Under the pieces are notes generated by a model. The model was given only the letters and a program-made list of their open reading frames with translations, was not told the DNA's origin and did not search any database. From Myxococcota bacterium (lineage in GTDB: Bacteria > Myxococcota_A > UBA9160 > UBA6930), in assembly GCA_028277885.1 (NCBI GenBank), contig JANQFK010000001.1, positions 1-57,285 of the forward strand: a stretch of DNA of 57,285 nt, read 5' to 3'. Positions 34,174-43,039 of this stretch are shown here, in pieces. The number at the start of each line of letters is the position of its first letter. Positions within the stretch are counted from its first letter, which is position 1. The translations under genes were made by a program, and so were the position numbers.

Positions 34174-34201
34174 AAAATAGATGAGTGGGCCGCCGGGTCA
34201 A
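34174..34201 (-). promoter_or_regulatory. Putative sigma70 promoter for ETF-QO
   Basis: On the minus strand TTGACC (34201-34196), 16-nt spacer, TATTTT (34179-34174). A GACT-TCCC-AGTC inverted repeat at 34161-34172 lies just downstream of the -10. Confidence 0.6.
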
Positions 34202-34273
34202 CTCGACCCCGCGGGGCGAAAGTGGACTCCCAGTCGGACCGAGGCAGGCCAATTCCATTGGATCCACGCGGCG

Positions 34274-34631
<358 letters not shown>

Positions 34632-34637
34632 GCCGCC

Positions 34638-35603
34638 GTGCCCGAGCCCGCCCCCGCTCCTCGCGCCGGGTTCGTGGACGTCGTGCGCGACTTCCTGCTG
34701 GCCCACCGCGCACTGCGCCGCCTGGCGGTGCTCCACCGCGAGGGGCGCCTCGACTTCGAGGAGATCCAGGGCCTCGTCGGCGACAGCGACGAGCACCTGC
34801 TGTTCCGGCTGAAGGAGCGCTGCCACGCCCTGTTCCGCGACGTCGAGCCGGGCTCGACGGTGGGCCGCGAGGCGCTGTTCGACCTCGCCGTGGGGGCGCT
34901 CTTCCACGAGGCCATGAAGCTGCGGGAGGGCGTGTACCAGCAGACGGTCTACGGGCCCAAGGTGCGCGCCCTGCGCGAGGCGGCGGGCGAGGGCGCCGGC
35001 GAGCTGTTCGCCGCCTTCGAGTCCATGCTGGCCGCCGGGGCCCAGCGCCTCGAGGAGACCCTCGAGGAGGTCGAGACCCTGCTCTACCAGACCCGCGGCG
35101 AGCTCCACGCCCTGCTGCTGGCCCACCGCGACGACGGCCGGCTGGCGCGCTTCCTGGTGGAGCACGGCGAGCTCGTGGAGGACGTGTTCGGCCGCACCCA
35201 GGACGAGGTGCTCGCCGAGGTGCTGGGGGATCCCTCCCGGGCCTGGCGGGACGCGGCGCGCTCCTACCTCGAGAGCGGGTTCTTCGCCGAGGCCCGGGAG
35301 GCGCTGCGCGAGGCGCGCCGCCGCGGCGACGCGCCGGGGCTCGCCCGGCTCGAGCACTACGCCGAGGGCATGGGGGCCTACCTGGAGCAGCGCTGGGCCG
35401 AGACCGTCGAGTCCCTGGGGCACTGGCTCGACGCCGGGCCCGACGCCGGCGAGGCTCGCTTCGTCGACCTCGCGGGCGCCGCGCTCACGAAGCTCGGAGA
35501 GCTCGGCGAGCCCGACGTGAGCGCCAGCGTCTCGCGCCTGGCGACGGATCTCGCGGCTCGCCTGCGCGCCCTCGAGCCCGCCGCGGCCGGGGGCGACTCC
35601 TAG
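34638..35603 (+). CDS. Helical protein of unknown function
   Basis: A 321-residue protein without signal peptide or membrane segment. It is dominated by long Glu/Arg/Leu/Ala helices, for example LFRLKERCHALFRDVEPGS and YLESGFFAEAREALREARRR; the latter part may form TPR-like hairpins. No family is recognised. GTG at 34638 lies 6 nt after the ferredoxin stop, so the two are probably co-transcribed. Its TAG stop overlaps the CTA of the convergent TetR gene. The composition and codon bias match neighbouring genes, supporting reality. Confidence 0.75.
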   Translation: MPEPAPAPRAGFVDVVRDFLLAHRALRRLAVLHREGRLDFEEIQGLVGDSDEHLLFRLKERCHALFRDVEPGSTVGREALFDLAVGALFHEAMKLREGVYQQTVYGPKVRALREAAGEGAGELFAAFESMLAAGAQRLEETLEEVETLLYQTRGELHALLLAHRDDGRLARFLVEHGELVEDVFGRTQDEVLAEVLGDPSRAWRDAARSYLESGFFAEAREALREARRRGDAPGLARLEHYAEGMGAYLEQRWAETVESLGHWLDAGPDAGEARFVDLAGAALTKLGELGEPDVSASVSRLATDLAARLRALEPAAAGGDS

Positions 35604-36235
35604 GGCGTCCCGTCGCCCTCGCCCTCGGCGAGCACGCCGCGCAGCAGCAGCTTGCGCAGCTCCTCGCCGCGCCACGAGACCACGCGGTGGGTGAAGATGT
35701 CCTCCACGCCGAGCACGGCGGCGCCCAGGCCGCCGGTCGCGTAGTGGAAGACCGTGGCGCCGAGGATGGTCTGCACCATGTGGCGCGGGGAGAGCTTGGC
35801 GAACACGCCGGCCTCGACGCCCTCGCGATAGAAGGCGAGCTGGCGGCCGATCAGGCGCTCGACGGGCTCGCGCAGGGGCTGGCCCTCGAGCTTCACCTGG
35901 TCCACGAGGATGCGCACCAGGATGCGCGCGTAGTTGCTGCGCTCGGCGAGCAGCGCGTTCACCGCCTCCAGCACCCGGTCGAGGCGCTCCACCGGGGAGC
36001 CGGGCGACTCGAGGGCGGCGGCGATGGTGCGGTCGAGCTCCTCGAGCATGTGGCGCAGCACCGCGACGTAGAGCGCCTCCTTGCTCGGGAAGTAGTAGTA
36101 GAGGGCCGTCTTCTGGACGCCCACCTGCTCGGCGATGCGCTGGAGGTGCGCGCCGGCGAAGCCGCGCTCGGCGAACTCGCGCTCGGCCACCTCGAGCAGC
36201 TTCGCGCGCGTGTCCTGGGCTGCGTCCCCGTGCAT
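35600..36235 (-). CDS. TetR-family transcriptional regulator
   Basis: A 211-residue TetR-type repressor. The N-terminal helix-turn-helix is clear: LLEVAEREFAERGFAGAHLQ, then IAEQVGVQKTALYYYFPSKEAL. The C-terminal ligand domain (~residues 70-211) is unassigned; such regulators often sense acyl-CoAs or small toxic compounds. The gene is 7 nt downstream of lgt in the same direction. Target genes are unknown; the ETF-QO/ferredoxin intergenic inverted repeats are a possible but untested binding site. Confidence 0.88.
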   Translation of the reverse strand: MHGDAAQDTRAKLLEVAEREFAERGFAGAHLQRIAEQVGVQKTALYYYFPSKEALYVAVLRHMLEELDRTIAAALESPGSPVERLDRVLEAVNALLAERSNYARILVRILVDQVKLEGQPLREPVERLIGRQLAFYREGVEAGVFAKLSPRHMVQTILGATVFHYATGGLGAAVLGVEDIFTHRVVSWRGEELRKLLLRGVLAEGEGDGTP

Positions 36236-36242
36236 GGCGGCG

Positions 36243-36989
36243 TCAGGCCGGGACGGGCTCGGGCCGGCCCCGGAAGTAGACCCAGCCGAAGGTGCCCAGG
36301 ACGATCAGGCCGATCCCGATCCACTGCGGCTCGGTGAGCCCGAGGGCCACCTTGGGGTTCACGCGCAGGATCTCGACGAAGAAGCGGCCCAGGCCGTTCA
36401 GGGCCAGGTACTCGCCGAACAGGAAGGGGCTCGAGCGGCGCCGGCGCCACAGCAGCGCGCCCACCACCAGCAGCCAGAAGAACTCGTAGATCTGGGTGGG
36501 GTGCACCGTCTCGAGGGTCGGCGGCGAGCCCTGGGGAAAGCTCAGGCCCCAGGGCAGGTCCGTGGCGCGGCCGTAGTCGTCGCCCACCAGCAGGCAGCCG
36601 ATGCGCCCGAGGGCCTGGCCGATCGCCGCGCCGATGCACACGCAGCTCGAGAAGGCCCGCACCGGGATGCCGTGGATGCGGCAGCCGAGCGCCGTGACCA
36701 GCGTGCCCCCGATGAGCCCGCCGTACCAGGTGATGCCCTCGCGGGCGAAGAGCAGGCTGGTGAAGGGCGTGGACGTGCGCAGCCCCACGTCGATGGCGTA
36801 GTAGAGCTTGGCCCCGACCACGCCGCCCACCATGGCGTAGATCAGCGCCGTGGTGGCGAACTCGGGATCGAGCCCGTACTCGCGCAGCCGCACGGCGGTG
36901 ATCCAGGTGGCCACCAGGAAGCCGATGGCCATCATCACGCCGAAGGTGCTGATGGGGAACCCGAAGGGCTCGAAGAGGATCGGATACAT
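36243..36989 (-). CDS. lgt: Prolipoprotein diacylglyceryl transferase
   Basis: A 248-residue, seven-helix inner-membrane enzyme that transfers diacylglycerol from phosphatidylglycerol to the lipobox cysteine of prolipoproteins. Family motifs: GITWYGGLIGG, the substrate-binding GRIGCLLVGDDYGR and HPTQIYEFFW. The usual GRxGNFxNGE motif is modified here, as in some other deltaproteobacterial enzymes. ATG at 36989 has GGAGAG before it. Its presence fits the several lipoproteins in this window (SppA, cupredoxin, Ala-rich protein). Confidence 0.93.
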   Translation of the reverse strand: MYPILFEPFGFPISTFGVMMAIGFLVATWITAVRLREYGLDPEFATTALIYAMVGGVVGAKLYYAIDVGLRTSTPFTSLLFAREGITWYGGLIGGTLVTALGCRIHGIPVRAFSSCVCIGAAIGQALGRIGCLLVGDDYGRATDLPWGLSFPQGSPPTLETVHPTQIYEFFWLLVVGALLWRRRRSSPFLFGEYLALNGLGRFFVEILRVNPKVALGLTEPQWIGIGLIVLGTFGWVYFRGRPEPVPA

Positions 36990-37087
36990 GGCTCTCCGCC
37001 CGAGGGCCGGCAGGCTAGGGGAGTGACCCCGCCCGGGCAACCGCGCCGGCTCGGGCGCCCCGCCCGCCGGGAGTCATTCGGAGGCGA

Positions 37088-38566
37088 TCAGGAGGCGGAG
37101 CGGGGAAGCTCGATGAGGAAGGTGGCGCCCTGGCCCGGCGCGCTCTCCACGCGCACCGACCCGCCCTGGGTCTCGACGATCTTCTTCACGATGGCGAGGC
37201 CGATGCCGCTGCCGCGCTTGCCGTCGGGGCGCGGGCCGAGGCTCTGGAAGATCTCGAAGATGCGCTCGTGGTGCTGCGGGTCGATGCCGCGACCGTTGTC
37301 GCGCACGCGGATCTCGTGGGCCTCGGCCCGCTGGTCGATCTCCACGTCGATGCAGGCCGCCTCGGCGCCGTTCGCCTCGCCCATGTGGTCGAGGGCGTTT
37401 CCCACGAGGTTCGAGAACAGCTGGTAGAGCCGCGTGCGGTCGCAGCGCACCAGCGGCGGGTCCTTCGGCAGCACGAGCCGTGCCCCGGTGGCGTCGAGGC
37501 GCGGCTTGAGCTCGGCCTGGAGCTGCTGGAGGACGCCGCGCGGATCCACCAGGGCCGAGCCCTCGCCGGTGCGGCCGATCCGCGAGAGCTCGAGCAGGTC
37601 CTGGATCAGGCTCTCCATCGTGCGCCCGGCCTGCTCGACGCGGTTCAGGAAGTGGACGCCCTTCTCGCCGATGCGAGAGGCGAAGTCCTCGCGCAGCAGG
37701 CGCGTGAAGCCCAGCAGCGAGACGAGGGGCGAGCGCAGGTCGTGGGAGACCGCGTGCACGTAGTGCTCGAGCTCCGCGTTCTTGCGCGCCAGGCTCTCCT
37801 CGCTGCTGCGGCGGTCGGTCACGTCGCGCAGGTAGGCCACGGTGCCCAGGGGCGAGCCGTCGGGCAGGTGCACGAGGTTGGCGGACACGGAGACGACGAG
37901 CGGAGAGCCGTCGCGGCGACGCAGCTCGAGGTCCTGGTTGCGCACGGGCAGGGCGGGGTCCAGGGCCGCCGCCACCCGCTCGAGATCCTCGGAGCGGCTC
38001 ACGAACAGGCCGAGGGGCTTGTCGAGGAGCTCCTCCCGCGTGTAGCCCAGCAGCGCCTCCATGGCGGGGTTGACGAAGGTGACGAAGCGGCTGGCGTCGA
38101 CCACCACCACGGCGTCGGGCGAGGCATCCAGCAGGTCGTGGAGGTAGCGGCGCGCCGCGGGCAGGCCGTCGGGGCCGGTCGCCTCGGCGTCGCGGTGCAG
38201 GCGCAGGATGGCGACGCTCGGACACCGCTCGGCGCGCGAGCCGAGGCGCGCCGCCGAGACCCAGGCGTCGCAGCGGCCGCCGTCGCCGCTGCGCAGCACG
38301 ACGGGCGCGTTCGAGACCCGGCCGTCCTCGTGGAGCGCCTGCCACGGGTCCGCCGAGCCCGGGGCGGGCTCGAGCAGCGCGTCCCAGCAGCGGCCCTCGT
38401 AGCCCGCGGCCCCGCACAGGGCGGCGAGGGCGTCGCTCATCCAGGTCACGCGCCCGTCGGCGTCCAGCAGCAGCACGGCGTCGTGGAGATGGGTGAGCCC
38501 CTGGATCAGCGGCAGGGCCGCTTCGGGATCCAGCGACGGCGCGAGCCGGTCGTGTCGAGGGTGCAC
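37088..38566 (-). CDS. PAS-domain sensor histidine kinase, soluble
   Basis: A ~492-residue kinase without membrane segments. An N-terminal PAS-like region (LHDAVLLLDADGRVTWMSDA) precedes a canonical PAS (DASPDAVVVVDASRFVTFVN ... GTVAYLRDVTDRR). HisKA follows, with the phospho-acceptor His in HAVSHDLRSPLVSLLGFTR, then an ATPase domain with NLVGNALDHM, DNGRGIDP and GSGIGLAIVKKI. The SHDLRSPL form resembles bacteriophytochrome-type kinases. GTG at 38566 is preferred because AGGAG lies about 10 nt upstream; the frame stays open to an ATG at 38689. No cognate response regulator is adjacent, so it is an orphan kinase. Confidence 0.87.
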   Translation of the reverse strand: MHPRHDRLAPSLDPEAALPLIQGLTHLHDAVLLLDADGRVTWMSDALAALCGAAGYEGRCWDALLEPAPGSADPWQALHEDGRVSNAPVVLRSGDGGRCDAWVSAARLGSRAERCPSVAILRLHRDAEATGPDGLPAARRYLHDLLDASPDAVVVVDASRFVTFVNPAMEALLGYTREELLDKPLGLFVSRSEDLERVAAALDPALPVRNQDLELRRRDGSPLVVSVSANLVHLPDGSPLGTVAYLRDVTDRRSSEESLARKNAELEHYVHAVSHDLRSPLVSLLGFTRLLREDFASRIGEKGVHFLNRVEQAGRTMESLIQDLLELSRIGRTGEGSALVDPRGVLQQLQAELKPRLDATGARLVLPKDPPLVRCDRTRLYQLFSNLVGNALDHMGEANGAEAACIDVEIDQRAEAHEIRVRDNGRGIDPQHHERIFEIFQSLGPRPDGKRGSGIGLAIVKKIVETQGGSVRVESAPGQGATFLIELPRSAS

Positions 38567-39084
38567 CGGGACCTGACTCCTTGTCACCCGGCCCCACCTG
38601 ACGGGCGCGACCGGATTTGTGGGAAGGGGACCGGCGCCGGGGCGGGCCCGAAACGCCGTCTCCCCAATGCACTCCGACCGGCTGCGCATCCTATCAGAGG
38701 CAAAAAGTGGGGGTCAATCGAAACGCCAACGCGTCACCCACACGTCGCGTCACTCCGACGGAAACGTGATGCCAAATTGAGCGTTCGGTCCACAGTTGCC
38801 GGCGCGCGAAAGGCTCAACCCCGCGGGGTTTCGCTTTGGCGGTGCAAGGGTCCGTCCGATACGCTCCATCGGGATCGGGGGGTGGAAACGGTGCGCGGCC
38901 GTTCCGTCCTGGATGTGACGCTCCACGAGGGTGGACATTCCGGCGGCGGAGGCGGTCCCGCAGGCCCGCCCGGCACCCGACGCCGTCCGCGTCGGTCTCG
39001 ACCGATCGGACGGAAGGTGCATTGGATCGCAGCCGCGGGAACGGTTCATTCGGGCCGTGGCCCGGGGCGGATGCGAGGAGCGGC
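38567..39084. other. 518-nt divergent intergenic region before the lytic transglycosylase
   Basis: No gene is convincing. The region contains a 14-bp perfect palindrome AACCCCGCGGGGTT at 38817-38830, flanked by GCGAAA and TTTCGC, so an extended hairpin can form on either strand. Relatively A/T-rich sequence near 38690-38790 may hold the divergent promoters. I do not recognise a known riboswitch. Confidence 0.5.
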
Positions 39085-39642
39085 ATGAGCTCCCAGAGCC
39101 GGCCAGAGCGACGCAGGGGCGTGACCCGCACCCGGGTGGGCGGGATCGCCCTCGTCGCCGGACTGTGTCTCCTGGGCGCCCCCGCGCCCCAGGGCGGCCC
39201 GGCGCCGGAGCACGCCGAGGCGCCCCTGGACGCCGCCACGATCTCGGCCCTGGTGGGCTCGTGGAACCCCTCCCTCTCGGAGCGCGAGCGCGAGCGCATC
39301 GGCGCCGCCGTCATGCGCTACAGCGCCAAGTACGACCTCGACCCCGAGCTCGTCACCGCCATCGTGCTGGTCGAGAGCAGCGCGCGGCCGTGGGCACGCA
39401 GCCCGAAGGGCGCCCAGGGCCTGATGCAGGTGATGCCGCACATGACCCGCTCCATGGGCCTGGCGGGCAACCTCGCCACCATCGAGACCAACGTCGAAGC
39501 CGGCTGCCAGATCCTCGCCGACAACATCCGCCGCCTCGGCGAAGAGGACGGCATCAGCAGTTATTTCTGGGGCTCGGACATTCGCGGGGATGGATATCTT
39601 CGGCGGGTCCAGGTGGCTCGCGCACGGGTTCAGGCCTTCTGA
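39085..39642 (+). CDS. Lytic transglycosylase (SLT domain)
   Basis: A 185-residue exported protein with a hydrophobic N-terminal segment (VGGIALVAGLCLLGAPAPQ) and an SLT/lysozyme-like domain. Glu97 in LVESSARPWA is the catalytic acid; SPKGAQGLMQVMP and NVEAGCQILADNIRRL are the standard flanking motifs. It would cleave peptidoglycan between MurNAc and GlcNAc. It is short for a lytic transglycosylase and has no substrate-binding module. ATG at 39085 follows AGGAG. Confidence 0.9.
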   Translation: MSSQSRPERRRGVTRTRVGGIALVAGLCLLGAPAPQGGPAPEHAEAPLDAATISALVGSWNPSLSERERERIGAAVMRYSAKYDLDPELVTAIVLVESSARPWARSPKGAQGLMQVMPHMTRSMGLAGNLATIETNVEAGCQILADNIRRLGEEDGISSYFWGSDIRGDGYLRRVQVARARVQAF

Positions 39643-40009
39643 ACTTCGCGCGGGCTTCGCCCGCGCTGCGCGGCCGCTGGCGCGGCCTTGCGTACTTGCA
39701 CGCCCCACCGCGGTGCCCGGGGGCGCGTCGCTCGCCTCCGGCGAACGCCGCGGCCCTTCTCCGGCGAGGCCTCTCGTTCACGGGCTCCGGTAGTCACGGA
39801 AGCCCGCAGGGAGGCGCTCCTCCCCGAGAGGGTCGCGCGGCCCGCCGGGGGCGGGCCGCGCGACCAGCCGCCCCGGTGCTCGAACGTCAGAGGGGGCAAG
39901 CGCCCATAGGGCGCGCGCAGCGAGCCGCAGGCGAGCGGAGTCCAACAGGACGCCTGCTCGCGACCACCCGGATGGGGTCGATCCGGGCCTAGCCGCTACC
40001 GTAGCTCCC
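39643..40009. other. 367-nt G+C-rich intergenic region with strong hairpin
   Basis: No gene is seen; all frames lack start signals and family resemblance. It contains repeated GCG/CGC-rich palindromic stretches and the hairpin at 39831-39865. TACCGT at 39997-40002 lies just before the next gene's GTG at 40010. Confidence 0.5.
39831..39865. terminator. 16-bp perfect hairpin downstream of the transglycosylase
   Basis: Perfect 16-bp stem (39831-39846 with 39850-39865) and a 3-nt GGG loop. There is no U-tract. It is about 190 nt after the transglycosylase stop and could end transcription or be part of an interspersed palindromic repeat. Confidence 0.5.
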
Positions 40010-40858
40010 GTGGCCGAGCCTTCCGTGCGACGGGTCGAGACGCATCTGGCGGGGGGGCGGGAGAACCTGATCTTTCGCCGGGCGTGGCTGCCCGAGGAGG
40101 CGGAGCGGGTGCTCCTGCTGGTGCACGGGTACGCGGAGCACAGCGGGCGCTACGAGGGGCTGGGGACCTGGTTCGCGGAGCGCGCCTGCGCGGTGCACGC
40201 CTACGACCACTTCGGGCACGGGCGCTCCTCGGGGCCCCGCGCCCACGTGGAGGAGTTCGACGACTTCCTCGACGACCTCCAGGCGGTGCTCGACCGGGTG
40301 CGGGTCGAGCACCCGGGGGTTCCGGTCACGCTGGTGGGCCACAGCATGGGCGGGCTGGTGACGACGGCCTTCCTGGTCGAGCGGCGGCCCGCGATCTCGA
40401 GCGCGGTGACGTCCGGCGCGGCGCTCTCCCTCGGGCCCGGGCTCTCGAAGGCCCGGGTGGTCGCCGCCAAGCTGCTGCGCTGGGTGGTGCCGCGTCTGTC
40501 CATGGGCAGCGGTCTCGATACCGCGGGCCTGTCCCGGGATCCCGAGGTGGTGCGCGCCTACCTGGAGGACCCGCTGGTCTTCCGCACCATGACCGCCTCC
40601 CTGGCGGCGGCGCTCCTCGAGGCGATCCCGCGCACCGCGAGCCAGGCCGCCGAGGTGCGGGTCCCGCTGCTGATGCTCCACGGCGAGGACGATCCGCTGT
40701 GCCTGGTCGAGGGCAGCCGGTCCTTCTCGGCGGGCCTCGAGTCGCCGGGCAGCGAGCTGCGGGTCTACCCGAAGCTGCGCCACGAGATCTTCAACGAGCC
40801 CGAGCGCGAGCAGGTGTACCGCGACCTGCTCGACTGGCTGGAGCGCGAGGAGGCCTGA
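40010..40858 (+). CDS. Monoacylglycerol lipase-like alpha/beta hydrolase
   Basis: A 282-residue serine hydrolase. LLVHGYAEHSGRYEGLGTWF is typical of the monoglyceride lipase/lysophospholipase group; the nucleophile Ser112 is in GHSMGGLV, an acid in LHGEDDPLCL and a His in LRHEIFNEPER. It probably cleaves monoacylglycerols or lysophospholipids in the cytoplasm. A GTG start at 40010 is assumed; the -10-like TACCGT ends just 7 nt upstream, suggesting a leaderless transcript. It abuts moaC without a gap. Confidence 0.88.
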   Translation: MAEPSVRRVETHLAGGRENLIFRRAWLPEEAERVLLLVHGYAEHSGRYEGLGTWFAERACAVHAYDHFGHGRSSGPRAHVEEFDDFLDDLQAVLDRVRVEHPGVPVTLVGHSMGGLVTTAFLVERRPAISSAVTSGAALSLGPGLSKARVVAAKLLRWVVPRLSMGSGLDTAGLSRDPEVVRAYLEDPLVFRTMTASLAAALLEAIPRTASQAAEVRVPLLMLHGEDDPLCLVEGSRSFSAGLESPGSELRVYPKLRHEIFNEPEREQVYRDLLDWLEREEA

Positions 40859-41389
40859 GTGGGCGACGAGCTCAGCCACCTCGACGCCCGGGGTCGCGCC
40901 CGGATGGTCGACGTCGGCCCGAAGGCCGTGACCGAGCGGGTGTGCGTGGCGCGGGGCGAGGTGCGGATGGCGCCCGACACCGTGCGTCGCATCGCCGAGG
41001 GCCGGGTGCCCAAGGGCGACGTGCTCGCCACCGCGCGCATCGCCGGCATCCAGGCGGGCAAGCGCACCGACCAGTGGATCCCGCTGGCCCACCCGCTGCC
41101 CCTCGACGCCCTCGAGGTGTCCCTCGAGCCCGACGCCGAGGCGAGCCGGGTGCGCATCGAGGCCCGGGTCCGGGCCCACGCCCGCACCGGGGTGGAGATG
41201 GAGGCCCTGGTCGCCGTATCCGCCGCCGCCCTCACCCTCTACGATATGTGCAAGGCGGTGGACCGGGGCATGACGCTGGAGGCGATCCGGCTGGTCCACA
41301 AGCAGGGTGGCAAGAGCGGGGTCTGGAGCCGTCCCGGCGAGGCTCCGGTCGGCGCCCCGCCCACCGATGAGGAAGGAGCGAGCGTCTAG
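40859..41389 (+). CDS. moaC: Cyclic pyranopterin monophosphate synthase MoaC
   Basis: A 176-residue molybdenum cofactor enzyme. It converts the MoaA product to cyclic pyranopterin monophosphate. The signature runs through [72 protein letters not shown] and the catalytic KQGGKSG. GTG at 40859 begins immediately after the lipase stop. MoaA and other moa genes are not adjacent, so it must work with distant genes. Confidence 0.95.
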   Translation: MGDELSHLDARGRARMVDVGPKAVTERVCVARGEVRMAPDTVRRIAEGRVPKGDVLATARIAGIQAGKRTDQWIPLAHPLPLDALEVSLEPDAEASRVRIEARVRAHARTGVEMEALVAVSAAALTLYDMCKAVDRGMTLEAIRLVHKQGGKSGVWSRPGEAPVGAPPTDEEGASV

Positions 41390-41398
41390 CGACTCCCC

Positions 41399-42121
41399 GT
41401 GGGGGCTTCGAGCGGAAAGAGGGATCCGGGTGGAACCCACACCGCCGCCGAGGTGTCGCAGACCAGCGTGGCCTTCTTGACCCAAGAACTCCTCGACCCC
41501 GTCCCCTCGGCCCCGACCCAGGCTCCCCTCGAGCCCGAGGCCGTCGACCCGGACCTCGAGATCGTCGACCGCTGGCGGGCCGGCGACGAGCGCGCCTTCG
41601 AGACCCTGGTGCGGCGCCACGAGCGCCGCGTCTTCGGGCTGCTGATGCGCATGCTCGGCAACCGGCAGGAGGCCGAGGACGTCGCCCAGGAGACGTTCCT
41701 CAACCTGCACCGCCACGGGCACCGCTTCCGGCGCGAGTCGCGCTTCTCGACCTTCGTCTATCGCGTGGCGGTGAACGCCGCCCTCAACCGGCGCCGAAGC
41801 CTCGGCCGGCGCCGCGCCCGCCTCGAGAACCTGACCCAGCGCCAGGCCGCCGGCGACGACCTTCCCAGCGCGCCGCGCGGTCCCGAGGACTCGGCCGCCG
41901 GCGAGCAGATCCGCGAGCGCGTGCAGGAGGAGATCCAGCGCCTCTCGGAGACGCTTCGTGCCCCCCTGGTGCTCTACGACATCCAGGGTCTTCCCTACTC
42001 GGAGATCGCCGAGGTGCTCGGGCTCGCGGAGGGGACCGTGAAGTCCCGGATCCACCGCGCCCGGCAGGCGCTCCGAGAACGTCTGATGGACTTGATGGAC
42101 CCAGGAGAATCCGACCGATGA
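41399..42121 (+). CDS. ECF RNA polymerase sigma factor, RpoE-like
   Basis: A 240-residue ECF sigma factor. Region 2 runs from DERAFETLVRRHERRVFGLL through EAEDVAQETFLNLHRHGHRF to FSTFVYRVAVNAALN; region 4 includes LVLYDIQGLPYSEIAEVLGLAEGTVKSRIHRARQ (helix-turn-helix). The N-terminal ~50 residues are disordered-looking and the true start may be later, at an internal GTG at 41453 or 41468. Its stop overlaps the anti-sigma ATG (ATGA), the classic sigma/anti-sigma arrangement. Confidence 0.9.
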   Translation: MGASSGKRDPGGTHTAAEVSQTSVAFLTQELLDPVPSAPTQAPLEPEAVDPDLEIVDRWRAGDERAFETLVRRHERRVFGLLMRMLGNRQEAEDVAQETFLNLHRHGHRFRRESRFSTFVYRVAVNAALNRRRSLGRRRARLENLTQRQAAGDDLPSAPRGPEDSAAGEQIRERVQEEIQRLSETLRAPLVLYDIQGLPYSEIAEVLGLAEGTVKSRIHRARQALRERLMDLMDPGESDR

Positions 42122-42954
42122 GCCACCGGCAGATCAAGCAGCAGCTCGGCGAGTACCTCGAAGGCAACCTCGTTCCGAGCGAGCGACGGCGAACCGAGCT
42201 CCACCTCGAGGAGTGCTCGGCGTGCAGCGAGGAGCTGGCCGGGTTGCGGCGTGTCCGCGAGCTGTTGCGCGAGCTCCCCACCCCCGAGCCGCCGCCCTTC
42301 CTGGCCGACGCGGTGATGGCGCAGCTTCGCGCCGGCGAGGCGCGGGTCGGCCCATTGGCCCGCCTCGCGGCCTGGTGGTCCGAGGTCTCGAGCGTCGGCT
42401 GGCCCGTTCCCATCGCCGCCGCCGCCATGGGCGCCGTCGCCCTGGCGGTGCTGCGCGGCGGCGACGTGCCGACCACGCCCACCGCCCTCCAGCCCGCCGC
42501 ATTGATCGCCGCGCCCGCCGCGACGGCGCCCGCGCCGCGCAGCGAGCCCGGCCTCGTGATGGTGAGTCGGGGGGTGGCGCAGCCCGAGCCGGCGCCGGCG
42601 CCCCGCGCGCCCGCGGGCACGGCGGTGAGCGCGAAGCTGCCCCCCATCGAGGCCTGCCTGCGCACCGGGCGCACGCCCCAGACGTGCATCCGCTGGCACG
42701 CCTACATGGTGGGCCTGGCGGTGCGCGACCCCGCCGCCTTCCTGAACGAGGTGGCGCTGCTGCCCGAGGAGGACCGGGATCCGTGGCTCCAGCAGCTCGA
42801 GGCCTTCGCGCGCGAGTCCGGCTCGGCGCCGCAGGTCGCGCGGGAGCTGCGCGCCCAGAACCGGCCCGACGCCGAGGACCTGGCGGTCTACTTCGAGCGC
42901 GCCGCCCGGGCGGCTCGCGAGGCCCGCGAGGAGGCGCCCCCCACCGGACGCTGA
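42118..42954 (+). CDS. Anti-sigma factor with zinc-finger (ZAS) domain and long periplasmic tail
   Basis: A 278-residue protein. The N-terminal anti-sigma domain has HLEECSAC, giving the zinc ligands His29, Cys33 and Cys36. A membrane segment lies at ~100-120 (VPIAAAAMGAVALAVLRGG). The remaining ~160 residues, Pro/Ala-rich then helical, would be periplasmic and could sense envelope stress. It overlaps the sigma factor stop by 4 nt, so the pair is coupled. The tail, with CLRTGRTPQTCIRW, is of unknown function. Confidence 0.85.
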   Translation: MSHRQIKQQLGEYLEGNLVPSERRRTELHLEECSACSEELAGLRRVRELLRELPTPEPPPFLADAVMAQLRAGEARVGPLARLAAWWSEVSSVGWPVPIAAAAMGAVALAVLRGGDVPTTPTALQPAALIAAPAATAPAPRSEPGLVMVSRGVAQPEPAPAPRAPAGTAVSAKLPPIEACLRTGRTPQTCIRWHAYMVGLAVRDPAAFLNEVALLPEEDRDPWLQQLEAFARESGSAPQVARELRAQNRPDAEDLAVYFERAARAAREAREEAPPTGR

Positions 42955-43039
42955 TCCGGCGCAGCTTCGGGCCGCCGCGCGGGGCCCGGCGGCGCCGGCT
43001 TTGGTGCCGCCCTGGGGGTCCGGCTACCCTGCGGCTCCG

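Noticed and set aside
38760..38900. GEMM-type cyclic-di-GMP riboswitch before the transglycosylase
   Set aside because: The expected GGGACGCAAAGCC core and receptor loop are absent, despite GCGAAAGG-like segments.
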